Origin: Chrysomallon squamiferum
Lineage: Eukaryota; Mollusca; Gastropoda; Neomphalida; Peltospiridae
NCBI GenBank assembly: GCA_012295275.1
Contig: CM022665.1
Location: 44,166,152 to 44,230,151, forward strand
Direction: 5' to 3'
Length of the DNA stretch: 64,000 bases
The notes beneath the pieces were generated by a model. The model was given only the letters and a program-made list of their open reading frames with translations, was not told the origin of the DNA and made no database searches. Shown here one piece after another: positions 12,970-45,532 of the stretch. The number at the start of each line of letters is the position of its first letter. Positions within the stretch are counted from its first letter, which is position 1. The translations under genes and the position numbers were made by a program.

Positions 12970-13263
12970 ATCATTCTTTCTCCTCTGTTTTATTCTTCCA
13001 CATTTTATATTTTGTCTTTCCATCTTTTGTTTTTCGTTTCGTTAAGTTAAAACCGATTTGCTATATGTCTCTGGAATCCATGTGCCTTTTATACACACAT
13101 TTCTTTATTTTTTTCTTCACTTTACGCTCTTCTATTCAATAATCGGCTTCGTTTTATTGATAAAAAGTAATAACATTTCCTGACTAAATCATTAACAGTC
13201 AATGGAGTTACAGAAGCATGCTGTGTGTTCTTAATTACTAAGCTGGTTTTGACTGATAAACAA

Positions 13264-13328
13264 ACACACACACACACACACACACACAGTCACACAGAAT
13301 CACACACACACACACACACACACACACA
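13264..13328. repeat. (CA)n microsatellite
   Basis: Two ca runs separated by a short gtcacacagaat interruption. Confidence 0.95.
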
Positions 13329-13675
13329 ATGTTTATTAATGATATTGTCTGATAAACAACTTAATGTCGCGACATGCTACGTATTTGGAAATTATTTGCT
13401 ATTGAATGACGGGAATGATTTGTCTGATAATGGCAGAATGGATATCAAGACTGACACAGAAGTCACTCATTGGCTGAGCTTTAGAACGTCTCGATTTGAT
13501 TGGTTGTTGCATATATTAACAACAAACTACGTATTGTATTTTTAGATTTTTTATTTTTTATATATATATTAAATTCAGTACAAAGAAGAATTCTATGCCA
13601 GCTGTCTAACTGCAGTTATTGTTATTATTGATGCTGGTGTTGTTCTGTAATGTGTACATATATACATATATATAA

Positions 13676-13700
13676 ATACATACATACATACATACATGCA

Positions 13701-13732
<32 letters not shown>
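13676..13732. repeat. (CATA)n microsatellite
   Basis: Tetranucleotide cata run directly abutting the candidate transposon that follows. Confidence 0.9.
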
Positions 13733-14206
13733 CAGTGGTACCTCGACTTACGAATGCCCCAACTTACGAGTTTTTTCGAGTTACGAGCAGTCGCCAGGTC
13801 GATTTTGAGTTGCGAGCAAAAATCCGAGTTACGAGCGATCTTCAGACACGCTGTCGTATTGTGGTTTACACTGAATTTGACGTATTTAAAGTAAATACAT
13901 ACTGTATAGTTATACTTATCTTTCTCCACGTATATATATGTATGTATGTATATACTATAAGATTGTCGTATTCTGGTTTATACCACATTTGATGTATCTA
14001 AAGTAAATACATACTGTACAGTTATATTTATCTTTCTCCACGTATATATATGTATATACTATAAGATTGTCGTATTGTGGTTTACACTGAATATAACATA
14101 TCTAAAGTAAATACATACTGTATACTTTATCTGTCTCCTCGCAGAAACAAAAACAGAAACATTACCCTGTCGTTTGCATGAACGAAAATGTCAATTGGTA
14201 CCACTG
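13733..14206. mobile_element. Candidate Tigger/pogo-like non-autonomous DNA element
   Basis: The left end reads cagtggtacctcgacttacg directly after a TA dinucleotide. This is the terminal sequence I associate with TcMar-Tigger/pogo elements, and it is followed by degenerate gagttacgag motifs. The right end at 14197-14206 reads ggtaccactg, the exact reverse complement of the first ten bases. The expected TA after the right end is missing (ac instead) and the inner TIR is diverged. Between the ends lie three tandem copies (starting at 13853, 13965 and 14069) of a block of about 105-112 bp. No transposase frame is present. Confidence 0.55.
13853..14140. repeat. Three ~105-112 bp tandem copies inside the candidate element
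   Basis: Each copy opens with gtcgtatt(g/c)tggtttayac and continues through aaagtaaatacatactgta; the first two end with ctataagatt and the third is truncated. Periods are 112 and 104 bp. Confidence 0.85.
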
Positions 14207-14559
14207 ACATCAAACATCCGCAGTAAGTGCCGTTATTTACGTCCGAACCGCCGCAGGGGGCGGATTCGTTCCGTACACCCCACGGGTCTGTGGATGTATC
14301 GCGTCTTGCACGTATGGTTTTAATGACTTGACGTATTCGGCTGTCAGACAGTTATTCCTGCTAGACATAATCGAAATCTATATTAAGCAGGAATTATTTG
14401 TATTTTTTACGTCTAGATTAGTTTAGACTGCAGCATTCTCTGTTGCAGACAAATGTAACTCAGATTAAAGACTGGATAAAGAGGATAAGCGACTCTTGTG
14501 CAATCTCTACTCCATTCTACATTATTGTCTCTCTGTTCATTTTCCTGGGTTTATTAAAA

Positions 14560-14945
14560 GTATTAGTAGCAATAGTAGTAGTGGTAGTGGAAGGAGTAGT
14601 TATAGTAGTAGTAGTAGTAGTAATATTAGTAGTTGTAATAGTATTACTGTTATTATTATTGTTATTTTTGTTTGTTATTATTATTATTGTTATTGTTATT
14701 AATAGTAATAGTTGTTGTAGTAGTATTACTGTTATTATTATTGTTATTGTTGTTATTATTATTATTACTATTATTATTGTTATTATTTTTTTTGTACTAT
14801 TATTATCGCTATTATTATTGTTATCATTATTATTTATTTATTTATTTATTTACTTGCTTATTTATTTATTTATTTATTTTTGTTTATTTATCTGCTTATT
14901 TATTTATTTATTTATTGGTTTGTTTATTTATTTTTAATTTATTTT
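14560..14945. repeat. AGT, ATT and TTTA compound microsatellite
   Basis: Successive tagtagtag, attattatt/gttatt and tttatttattta runs. The open frames (poly-Val/Ile/Leu) are artefacts. Confidence 0.9.
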
Positions 14946-15204
14946 AAGTTTAATGCTATTCCAGAACCATAACTGTGATGTCCCCCGCCCCTTTTAAAAA
15001 AGACGTGGGCCCCGCCTCTGCATAGCAAGTGGCCTCGCTGTCAGTTTCTGAATGGTTAATACTTAACAGTGTGTCTATCAGAATCGCTAGTTTTATAACA
15101 CTCGTTTATTTATATCATGACGATTTTAATCTCTACGAGGTTCATTCATGGTGCAAGTAGCCATGAAGTTTGACAGGAGATATCTATCGCAGAACCATCA
15201 TTGT

Positions 15205-15248
<44 letters not shown>

Positions 15249-15510
15249 GAATAGATCCGATCTAAACAGTTAAACAAGTCACTTTTTTTTTTTCATATAC
15301 GAGAGACATTACGGTATTGAAAGACCGTTTAAAGTGGAATAGGATTTTTTTTTTTATTTTTATTATTATTTTTTTTTTTATATATATTATGAATAGATCC
15401 AATCTAAATAGTTAAACAAGTCAAATTTTTGTTCTTTCTTATACAAGAGATATTACGGTATTGACAGATACTTTGCAGTGGAATAGGATTTTTTTTTCTT
15501 TTTTTTTTCT
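15249..15510. repeat. Two-copy ~142 bp tandem duplication
   Basis: A block beginning gaatagatcc(g/a)atctaaa at 15249 recurs at 15391. Both copies continue through kttaaacaagtc, ata(c)agagayattacggtattga and gtggaataggatttt. Copies differ at many sites, so the event is not recent. Confidence 0.85.
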
Positions 15511-15869
15511 GTTTTTTTCTTTTCTCGTAACTTTCAGAGTTCGTATCCCAGCCCCAACTTTTAATCCTGTCATATGTATGGTTTATTATCAATTATTGAC
15601 ATGAATACACAAAAAATAATACTAAAAATAATTTAAAAAAAAGTATTTCGAGTTCTATGCTTGTCTGTACAAATATGTTAAAAAGATTCTATTCCAATAA
15701 AAAAAAAAAAAAGTCTTTAAATAATAGGTGGATATTCGGGGTAACAAACATAATGTCAACAGTGTAATAGTTTTTATATTTTTATGATATTTGTTATAAA
15801 GAAGCAAACTGATAACATTTTGTGTCAGCGTAAATTTACAGGTAAATCTAGAAAAACTAAGATTTTAAT

Positions 15870-16560
15870 TTAATTTTATTTTATTTTATTCTGTTTAATC
15901 TATTTTTTATTTATTTTTCTTTTATTTTTTATTTGTTCCTTTTTTTTATTTCTTCTTTTCTACTTTTTTAATTTTCTGTTTTCTTCTTTCATTCCTTCAT
16001 TCTTTGTTGATTTTTTTTTTAATCACAGTTTTTATTTCTTCCATTTTCTATTCTGTAAAAAAAACAAAAAGAAGATTAACAGAAATTAAATAACACATGA
16101 AAAGTTATTTTATTTGGTATTGTTCATTTATTTATTTATTTATTTATTTATTTATTTTGTTTGTTTTTGTTTGTTTTATTTCTTCTACTTTTCTTTCTTT
16201 GCATTTTCATTCTTTTCTCTTCCTTTTTCAATCATTATTTTCTTTTTCTTTCATTCATTCATTGGGTTTTTTCTTTCTATCACCCTTTGTTGTTGTTTTT
16301 TTCACTGGTTTCTTCTTTCTTAATTTGATGCCTTTTACCGTCTAACTTTCCTTTATTCTTTTATTCTCTTCATTTTTTTATCTCCCTTTCTGAATAACAG
16401 TTGTCAAGAGAAATTAACTCCATTGAACATATTTTCAGTTAGACCCAGACGAACAAACATAAACCATTCTTTATTTCCCATTGTATGTTTTTTCTAAAAG
16501 AAAAAATCTACACGTATTATATTCTCTTTTTTTTTTCTTTTCTTTTTCTTTCTTTCTTTA
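15870..16560. repeat. T-rich and TTTA low-complexity region
   Basis: Pyrimidine-rich sequence with ttta and tttc runs. No gene supported. Confidence 0.7.
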
Positions 16561-16966
16561 AATGCTCACTATTGAAACGAGGTGAAATTTAAAACTGGTA
16601 TATTTATTATTCCGGAGTGTCCCAGCTCGACTGCACATAAAAACAAAAGTATGCGTGTCTGTATGTCCCTTCTGTGTTTCGTGCAGAAATGTATTGTGCA
16701 TGTAATGAAAACACCTCACCTTTATACAAAGAAACCAGCTGCGCTGAACATATATAAATAAATAAATATATATATATATATATATATGTATATGTAGACA
16801 CACATATGTAGACACACACACACAGACATATATGCACTGTATAAAGGTTTCTATGGAAGCTTATAGCCTGCCTGTTTCTATATATTTAACAACTGTACAA
16901 TGGGATCTTTTACTTTTAACGAGACCTTTCATTTGGTTTTTTTACGCGGTCAGATATATATTTTTA

Positions 16967-16970
<4 letters not shown>

Positions 16971-17027
<57 letters not shown>
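16971..17027. repeat. (CT)n microsatellite
   Basis: Perfect ct run followed by a short ta run. Confidence 0.97.
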
Positions 17028-17031
<4 letters not shown>

Positions 17032-17092
17032 TATATATAAATATCAGGTTAGCATTTAACAAAATGTAAGTGAAAGAACAATTCGTTTTTTG

Positions 17093-17146
<54 letters not shown>

Positions 17147-17155
17147 AATAAAACA
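17093..17155. repeat. (AAT)n / AAAT microsatellite
   Basis: Perfect aat run grading into aaat. Confidence 0.95.
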
Positions 17156-17159
17156 AATT

Positions 17160-17920
17160 ATAATTAATTTTTAAAAATTTATAAGATTTCTTATTTGTAA
17201 AACATTAGCTATGTGTTATAAAACCAGACGCTGAATAAAGCCCATGTTGTTTTTTTTCATACATATTTTACCTCCACTCATTGAAAAGTAATATACCAAG
17301 GTGAAAATATATCTATTATGAAAGAGATATATATATATATATGTAAATACGAGAAAGAACTGGAACGTAGAACTGGAACGTAGATCTGCAGTTACGCTAG
17401 TGTCATATCGAAGGTCTAGAGATTTAGGAAGTAAAAAAAAAAAATCAACGACACTTCATCTGTCGACGGAAAATCAACGAAGCGATCAGAAATAAGGTTT
17501 TTGAAGAGATCGATAATGACTTGAACAGGTGTGTCATTATTATTAGCTTTCACATCTCGAGTTACTGGAATATTTAGTGTGTGATATGAGTTTTATTTCA
17601 GGTGCATGCTACAACTTGCGTAATAACCGATTTTTCACGTAATGTACCAATATGTCACAGGGAACATTTTGGGTCGTGTCAAATGTTATTTCTGGCTTGA
17701 TTACTTCGTTAATCTTTTTCGCTTTGAAAGTTTAAGTATAGGTGTAATTATAATTGTGAATACGCACAAAAGGATGGACATTATACGTACTGATTTTTAG
17801 AAAATATCTTATAGCAATTATTAGCTGTGTGTATTATTAATGTGATTTAAAAAAATTTAGAATTCGAAAAATGATAGTATAATTTCAGTTGGGATTAGAC
17901 ACTAATTAATTATATATTAT
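17160..17920. other. Intergenic, unassigned
   Basis: Moderately complex AT-rich sequence with a short local duplication (gaactggaacgta twice at about 17357-17385). No exon or RNA gene that I can support. Confidence 0.5.
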
Positions 17921-17921
17921 A

Positions 17922-17972
<51 letters not shown>

Positions 17973-18244
17973 CATTATTATTTATTATTTAATATTATTA
18001 TTATTTATGTCATTTTGTAATTAAATGGTTGCATTTTATTACAGACATTTATAATTATACATACATACATACATACATATATTATTTATGCATACATACA
18101 TCATTATACATTATTATTATACATTACATACATACATACATAACTATATGCATACATCATTTTCGTAATTAAATGGTTGCATTTGAAATACTTCAATACA
18201 TATAGACATTAAAAATAATACAAAATACATAATACATACATATA

Positions 18245-18276
<32 letters not shown>

Positions 18277-18394
18277 CATTCATACATACATACATAATAC
18301 ATATATGCATACATACATACATACATACATACATACATACATACATACATACATACATACATACATACATACATACATACATACATACATACAT
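17922..18394. repeat. ATT run followed by long (CATA)n arrays
   Basis: An att microsatellite (17922-18010) is followed by several cata arrays. The longest perfect one spans about 18307-18394. The region at 18140-18200 repeats part of 18010-18050 (aattaaatggttgcattt), indicating a local duplication. Confidence 0.9.
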
Positions 18395-18774
18395 GTCACA
18401 CATACATTTTAGTCAACATTTACACAACCCATGTTGTTATAGGATCTATTTTTTATTATTCGTGCACAAATTTTAATTTACAAAACACTTTGGTTATTAT
18501 TATTATTAATTATTTATTTTTAACCCAGTTATTTGTTCTGTTGCTATTAACATCGTTCCTGACTCATATAATAGACAGAAATCGTCTGTTATTCCATTTT
18601 TAATTTATTTTGACGTACATTTCAACCAAGAATCTATCGAATTACAAAAAAATAAAAAATAAAAAAAATAAATGAAAACAGTGATGAGTCACTGAAAAAA
18701 ACAGATCAATAACGAATTAATTTCACCGAGATTTCATTTTGAAAATGAATATATATATATATATATTTTATTAG

Positions 18775-18805
<31 letters not shown>

Positions 18806-18846
18806 TTTTTTTTTGCGAGGTCTTAAAATACATCATTTATCAAAAA

Positions 18847-18877
<31 letters not shown>

Positions 18878-19679
18878 CAAAATTAAATAAAATAATTAAA
18901 TTAAATTAAAAAAAAAATAATAATACTACATGATATCTTAGCTTACTAAATGATCTCGTTTTCTACCGCGAGATTTTCGGTCTCTGTCACAGGATATCGA
19001 ATTATCTCGCGTTATTTCGTATTATCAGCAAGATCTCGTTATTTCTACAGAATCTCTTTTGCTAGCGGAATCTAATGTTTTTCTACGGCATCATGTATTA
19101 TAAGTGCAGGCTTAAAAACACAACATTTTTTAACATTAAAGTAATTAATCACCAGAAATATAATTCACAGCAATCATAATAATTCACACCTTCTCATAAA
19201 CAGTTTTTTACTTTAAATTGTTTCAGTTTTTTTCTCATTAATTCTTCCATTTGATAATATTTTCTAATTTGTTTTTTCTTCAAGTAAACCAGCATAGACT
19301 ATATACATATTTTAATTAGTAAGAATATATGAATATATGCATGTTTGTATATACATACGTACGTATATATACATGCATGTATGTGTACTTACGTGTGTAT
19401 GTATAAATGTATATATGTATCTATCTATGTAAGTATGCATGTATATATGCAGTATGGGTTTATGTATGTCAGTACGTAATATATGTGTATTTATGTAAAT
19501 ACGTGCGTGTCTCTGAATATTTGTTAATACTTAAACCGATTTGTTTGGTTGATTTATCTATTCTGTTCAATACACTTTATTTTGTTCATTCATACAAACC
19601 AGTCACGTCATTCAACTGTTTGTACAAAAAAAAAAAAATTACTTTTATTGTTATTATCAACACGTACTGAAGAAGATAT

Positions 19680-19968
19680 TATAATTATTTATATTTTATT
19701 ATTGTTATTATTATCATTATAATTATTATTATTTTGTCGTTATTATTATCATCATTATTATTGTTATATTTTTGTATTATTATTACTTTGCTATTACAAT
19801 TATTATTACTACTACTACTATTATTGTTATTTTTATTGTTATTTTATTATTATTATATTATTATTGTTATTATTATTACTATTATTATTATTATATTATT
19901 ATTATTATTATTATTACTGTATTACTATTTTGATTATGATTATGATTATTATAATTATTATTATTATG

Positions 19969-20025
<57 letters not shown>

Positions 20026-20035
20026 TCATTTTCAA
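19680..20035. repeat. (ATT)n compound microsatellite
   Basis: Long att/gtt/act trinucleotide runs. Poly-Tyr/Ile/Leu frames are artefacts. Confidence 0.95.
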
Positions 20036-20278
20036 CTTCTTCGATAATAAGAATAACATTTGTTTGTATTGAAAAATCGAGGTAAAGTTATTTGTTGTAA
20101 TGTTGTTATATAAATTATCCACCTTATTGAAGGAGACACATATGCCGTTTGCATACATTCCAAAAGTTCAGTTACTCCATTTTCTATCAACGTCAATTAC
20201 GATAATGTTTTATTTACTAGATTCTTATTTTTCACAGTCTGATAGTCTGTCTCAGTAGATAATAACAAAAACCTAACA

Positions 20279-20645
20279 AATAAATAAATAAATAAATAAA
20301 TAAATAAAATCAAAAAGATAAATAAGATGCGCAGAAAAACAGCTAAAATCAGAATACAAATACAGTAGTAGTAGTAGTAGTAGTAGACGTAGTACTAGTA
20401 GTAGTTGTAGAGGTAGTAGTAATAGTAGTAGTAGTAGAAGTAGTAGTAATAGTAATAGAAGTACTAGTCGTAGTAGTAATAGTAGTAGAAGTAGTAGTAG
20501 TAGTAATAACAACATCAATAACAACAACCATAATAATGATAATAATAATAATAACAATAGCAACAATAATAATGATGATGATATTATTATATTAAAAATA
20601 ACAACAATAACAAAGACAACAACAACAACAATAATAACAGTAATA
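20279..20645. repeat. AAAT, AGT and AAC/AAT compound microsatellite
   Basis: The aaat tetranucleotides at 20279-20308 are followed by degenerate tagtag(a) repeats to about 20505, then aac/aat repeats. Confidence 0.9.
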
Positions 20646-21157
20646 ACAACAAAATTAAGGAAATACCTTGTGTATCTTTCATAGGAACCAGTCACATATT
20701 TTTATTTTTCGCCAGTGATTTTTACGATTAAAATATACTGTTTAATTCCTCAATAGACAACGACTGTTACAGTACAGTTAAATAGTAGATGACTGTTTAA
20801 ATCTTTTAATTGTTTGGTATATTTTCTACAGGAGATTCATAGTCAGTATACCTTTACCATGTTTTTTATTTTAATTTTTTTTAATTTTTTTTTTATTATT
20901 AGACATAATGGATATCGACTAGCTAGTTATTAAATTATAAGTGAAGATATATAACTGTCAGAACGAACGGGTGAATTTGGAATTATTTTTCTGTTTTTGT
21001 TTTTAAAGAAATGAAATTAAATATGATTAGTTAGATATGTCTTCAAGACAGATTTTAAAAAAAAGAAGAAGAAAAAAAAATTAAGAATAATTAACTGCTG
21101 ATATTTCTGTCTCTATTTGTATAATAATATAGAATTAGATAAGTGTACACAAAAGTC

Positions 21158-21202
21158 CATACATCCATACATACATACATATATACATACATACATACAT
21201 AC

Positions 21203-21233
<31 letters not shown>

Positions 21234-21306
21234 CATACATACATACATACATACATACATACATACATACATACATACATACATACATACATGTACATAC
21301 ATGCAC
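21158..21306. repeat. (CATA)n microsatellite
   Basis: Almost uninterrupted cata tetranucleotides. Confidence 0.97.
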
Positions 21307-21324
21307 TTACATATATACAAACAT

Positions 21325-21463
21325 GCGTTCCCAAGTATTTTCGGAGTGCGGGTGAATGGGTGTCTTACGTTCGAGTCTCGTCAGCGGCATCTGACGGGTT
21401 TGTGATGTCGTGATTTGACTTTGTCCTCCTGCGCCAGTGCGTTCCCGAATATTTTCTGTGTGC
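21325..21463. repeat. Short segment bounded by ~25 bp direct repeats
   Basis: gcgttccc(a/g)a(g/a)tattttc begins at 21325 and again at 21439. The segment between contains gttcgagtctcg, resembling a tRNA B box. It is more GC-rich than its flanks, and lies between CATA repeats on the left and a CA/CATA run on the right. A SINE fragment or a small tandem duplication are both possible. Confidence 0.35.
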
Positions 21464-21559
21464 AGACGTACATAAGAGTTCAAAATCCTAAAATACACAC
21501 ACACATACTTAAACACATTCATACATACATACATACTATTTAGTATTGTAGACTTGAAA

Positions 21560-22003
21560 ACATTTATCCTGTAATAATTATTCCTGTCGAATTAATTATT
21601 AAATTAATTAAAAAGAATAGTTTAAATTAATTAAAATAAAAAGAATTATTTGACATAAAAAATCTTTTGCTCAAATTTCTTTTGCTCATTCTAGCAACAC
21701 TGCTGAAAAAAATAAAGTTTATAAAATTAATAAATTACATTTACAATTATTTTAAAAAATGAATGTTTTGTGGATTTTCGAAAACGAGGTTTTTTTTATA
21801 TCAGGACTCGTAATGTTTTTAATTATCCAAATTCTTAAGTGGCAAGACAGCACTTTAATTTTAAAGTCTCGATAAACACAGACTTTATACATGTATTATC
21901 ATTTAAGTGTTGTTATTTTTGGACATATTTTTTTTATATAATTATATTGAAATTAAATGTGTTGTCGAAATAAGCGAACGAAAGAAGATAAAATGAATGT
22001 TAA

Positions 22004-22035
<32 letters not shown>

Positions 22036-22650
22036 CAAATGCTGTAAACATTTTCATTCTATATCTTCTTTTAATTTTTTTTTTTTTTTTTGTATTATTA
22101 TTATTTTTTTTTTAACGAGATTGTTGCACTAGAGAATTCCTCAGACTTCAACCCAAAACACGTTGTTGGTTGTTATTTTTTTCCCCAGAAATTTCTCTCA
22201 AACTGTTTTTATCAAACAAACAGTTAAGACGAGTTTTAAACAACTCCATGCGCTTGGTTCTCTGAATGTTTGGGAGGAAAAGACCCAGGCAATAACTCTT
22301 TGATTTAAATTAATAGTGACATTACTTACCTTTCTGCATGTCGTCTGCTATTTGAAAAAAATATATATATAAATAAATAAAATAAAATACAGTTCTTTTT
22401 GATCTTTTTCTTAAAAATAAAATAAAATAAAATAAGATCTTTTTATATAAATTTAAAAAAAAAGAAGATAGAAAACAAACATAATAAATAAATAAATAAA
22501 ACCTTTTTTTTTCTTTTTTTCAATTGCTGCACCGATCTTTCAAATCGTTTAAAACGGTTTCTGAACTTAAAGTACTTTGAATAGCAAAGTGCAGTTGAAC
22601 TGAAAAACAACAAAAAATGCAGAAAGGTAAATTGTATTTTTTTTTACTTT
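21560..22650. other. Intergenic, AT-rich
   Basis: Contains T tracts at about 22008-22035 and 22076-22120 and AAAT runs at 22370-22500. No exon supported. Confidence 0.5.
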
Positions 22651-23306
22651 AGCAACGAAATATTTCTCCGTGTTTTTTAATATTACATTCTAAGGTTTTA
22701 CGAATAAAATATACATATACAGAAAGATACACAGAGTTAAACAGACATAGATATAGACAGATATACATAGTTAAATATACATAGACATACACATGAGACA
22801 GACAGACACACAAGTAGAAAAACGGACGAACAGACAAAATAAAAGTACGTACGTATGAATAAACACACTCGATGTGTGCATAAATTCACAATCACAGAAG
22901 AATAACCAAACAAATCAGTCGCACACAAAAACAGACAACAACAACAACACATTCCACACACCAAAACCTCTCTTCCGTTTTCCGGAATTTTTTTACCTTT
23001 TATTACAAAAGAGTACACACTGTGGGGACGCAACCCCAAAAAAAAAAAAAAAAAACACTTTGTACCGAATGCCTGGTCCGTAGTCTCTGTTTGGGTAACA
23101 TTTTGTTCCCCCCACAAACACACACACGCACACAGAATAAATAAACAAAATCAAAAACAAGCCCATACTGTACACCATTAGTATCAGCACATCGTTCGTT
23201 ACAGAGTAACCTGGAGCGAGAGTTCATTTTCCCAGTTATCCAAGCGAATGATCTCATTTCAAAGAATCTTCTTTCGCTTTCCGGCTCTTCAGAAAAAAAG
23301 AAGAGC

Positions 23307-23339
<33 letters not shown>

Positions 23340-23589
23340 GCCTCCAGGCAGCACGCCAGACTGAGTCGTAATGTAAGAGGAATGTAAAAAAAAAAAAACA
23401 CATCGGGTAATTAGTGATTTTAAAATATATGTTTTAAACTAAGCCGCACCCAGAGCACCGATTGTCAGTGTTGAATGTGTAGCGGTACATTCGTGAATAC
23501 ACAGGCTAATGGGTAAATACATATTAAAGGGTATGGGTATATGCAGATATGCATACATACTAGGTACTTCCGTACATACATATACATAG

Positions 23590-24050
23590 TTTCATGCATA
23601 CGTACATACGTGCACATGCATATATATATACATACAAACACACATATCCATATACAAACATAAATAGATAGACAGATAGATAGATAGATATAGACAGATA
23701 TGTAGATAGATAGATATAGACAGATAGATAGATAAATAGAGATAGATAGATATAGATATATATGCATATATGTATGTGTGTTTTATATATATATATATAT
23801 ATACACACATGCACACACAAATATACTTAAACCTAAATTCATACATATTTATTTATACACATATACATATATACATACATACACATATACACGCACATAT
23901 ATATATATATACATGATATACACGCATACACACAAATATATGTATGTGTGTATATATATATAAACATAGATATAAATATAAATGTGTATGCATATGTAAT
24001 AATAAAATAATAATAATAATACACACACACGCACACGTACACATACACAT
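23590..24050. repeat. CATA/GATA/TA/CA compound microsatellite
   Basis: Alternating catacata, gatagata, tatata and cacaca runs. Several overlapping short frames on both strands are artefacts. Confidence 0.9.
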
Positions 24051-24289
24051 AAAAAACGGACAGACATCATTACCAGAACATTTGTACAGTTTTGTTTCTT
24101 TTTACGTTTCATTTCCAGTTCTGTACTATATTTAAATTTAGTCTGTTGACAAACTGATATGTTTTGTTTTTCCTGTACAAACTACTGCGTGCCGGTTGAC
24201 AATGAAATTCTGTTTGTTTACTGGCCTCATTCGAAACAATAGTTGTTTAAATCAAGTATGACAGACCGTAGGGCATTTCCATCCCTCTG

Positions 24290-24448
24290 TTATTTATTTA
24301 TTTATTTATTTGATTTTTTTTATTTATTTATTTTATTTAATTTTTTTTTATTATTATTGGATTGATTTATTAATTTTTTTTATTTAATTATTTATTATCA
24401 TTATTACTATTTTTATTATTTTATTATTAATTATATATATATATATAG

Positions 24449-24519
<71 letters not shown>

Positions 24520-24660
24520 CATACATATAAATATAAATGTATATACATATCTAATAAATAATATTAAAATAATAATAACAATGACAATTATAAAAAAAAT
24601 ATATATTTATGTATGTATCTATGTGTATATGTAATAGATAATATATATATATATATATAT
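24290..24660. repeat. TTTA and long (TA)n repeats
   Basis: ttta and att runs are followed by ta dinucleotide tracts (about 24430-24518 and 24640-24662). These are potential cruciform-forming DNA. Confidence 0.9.
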
Positions 24661-24769
24661 AACACAGTTGGAAATTTATATCGATTAAAAGAAGGGACGT
24701 AATTCTTTTTTTTCTGAAATACTGTATCCGTTACTGTGGGTTGTAGTAGTGATAGGATTTTTACAACAG

Positions 24770-26486
24770 AAATCACGAAATGTTTACAGTAATCCGCCGC
24801 TTATTCCTGTGTGTTTTAAATCCAGTTATTTGAATCGTCATTAAGAACTCGAATGTTCAGTACGTTTGCCTAAAACATATACTCACGTGAGTATTTCACA
24901 AATACATATATTTCTGCATATATGTATGTATGTATGTATGTAGATAAGATACATAAAAGAATACATGCATACAAACATGGATACATATATACATGCATTC
25001 TTATTTATATGCATACATTATTAATTAAAATGTATTTATTTTTTATTTTTTATTTTTTAATAATCTTAGTATTATTATTTGTTTTAAAGCCTTTTTAATC
25101 TCAATAAATATGCTGTCTGAAATTTGATACACGGTTTATGACGTGCTAGTTCTAATTTTGGCTTTTTCTTTTTTCATTTTTTTTCAAACTAAGTTATTTG
25201 ATATTTGATACGTGTTTTTATCAATTGATTTTTTTTTTTTTTTTTTTTTTTTTTTGACATAATAGTTCTTTTTGCTTCTTCTTCTTTTAATTTAAATTTA
25301 ATTATTGTTATCGTAACACAAATTAAAACAAGCTGCTTGGAAATACGTCACAAACAGAATTGGAGTTATCTGCCTTTATAGCGTTAGGCTCAGCAAGTTA
25401 AAAGGTTAGTCAAATTAAGACGAGGGAGGGACATTAACCCTTTCGCACTAGGATGAAGATTTGAACGCTGTAACCGCCGATCTTAAATCTGCTTGAAACG
25501 TTTGTTAAAACAATAACCTCTGTTATTTTGACGACTGAAAATTTAGGAAGGAGAAAAATAAGGGAATATTGGAATTAACATAGAATGGTAAGATTCAAGT
25601 GTAATATATGTACTATAATTCTGTCTATAACGATCGTTTGAGATGTGACAGGTTGAAGGATCAAAACTCTGTGCTGACTTTTCAGCCTGTTTACTTAGTT
25701 TTCTCAATGTTAGTAGCACGTGTGTAGAAAAAATAAATAAATAAAAAAATAAAAAATAATAATAAAAAATAACAAAACAAGTCTGGCAATCATTAAATGT
25801 AACCCTTATTTATTTACTTTAATAGATACTTTAATTTTGTCATTAATTTGTTTGCACTGAATGACAAATCATTCCTTTACACCTTTGTGAACGAAAGTTG
25901 ATTTTAAGTACATAACAAACGATTAGTTTAATATTTAACATGAAAGATTATTGAAAGATTATTTTTACTATAACTTATTTATTTCTTTTATTATTTTATT
26001 TTTATTTTATTATTTTCTTTAATTTATTTCATTATTACTTTTATTTAATTTTTAAATTTATTTATCTTTTGTTGTTCAAAGTTCTCTTTTAATTAATTAT
26101 TTTAACATTATTACTTTTTTATTTTATTTGTGTTTTCCATTTGATGTTTTATTTTATTTTATTTCATTTCATTTCATTTATTTTATTTTATTTTTTTTTT
26201 TTTTTTTTTTTTTTAATTATTATTGGGGTTTTTTAATATATTATTTCATTTTATTTATTTTAATTTTATTTTCTCTGAAATACGACTGTTAAAAAGGCGC
26301 TCAATTGATTTATTTGGTTTCTGAAGAGAAGTGATTCATAAGAAAACTTAACTCTGCTTAGTTTTTGATACGCACAAGCATGTACAAGACATTAAACACG
26401 TGACTTAAACAGAAGAAGAAAATTTCTACGTCCAACAGCTTCGATGTGTTGTTATTTTTCATGTTTTTACTTTTTATTTTTCACAG
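24770..26486. other. Region upstream of the first readable CNG exon
   Basis: AT-rich DNA with T tracts (25230-25257, 26190-26215) and ATTTT runs. The interval 25330-25700 is of higher complexity, but I found no exon with matching splice sites and phase. Upstream 5' UTR or coding exons of the CNG gene could lie here unseen. Confidence 0.4.
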
Positions 26487-45438
<18,952 letters not shown>

Positions 45439-45532
45439 CCCCAGACAAAATATAAACCACAGATTCTTGTATATTTTACAACAGCTGTTATTTATGTAAT
45501 ATTAACATTCCAAGTAAAACTTTAATATTAAT

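Noticed and set aside
14443-14947. Hydrophobic poly-Val/Ile/Leu frames that look like membrane proteins
   Set aside because: They arise from AGT/ATT/TTTA repeats. Also rejected at 19734-20085, 20273-20695, 35257-35758 (outside the S5 exon) and 42617-43373.
21091-21534. Tyr-Ile-His-Thr and Met-Tyr-Val-Cys repeat proteins on both strands
   Set aside because: Translation of CATA tetranucleotide repeats. The same holds for 18144-18403 and 23465-24135.
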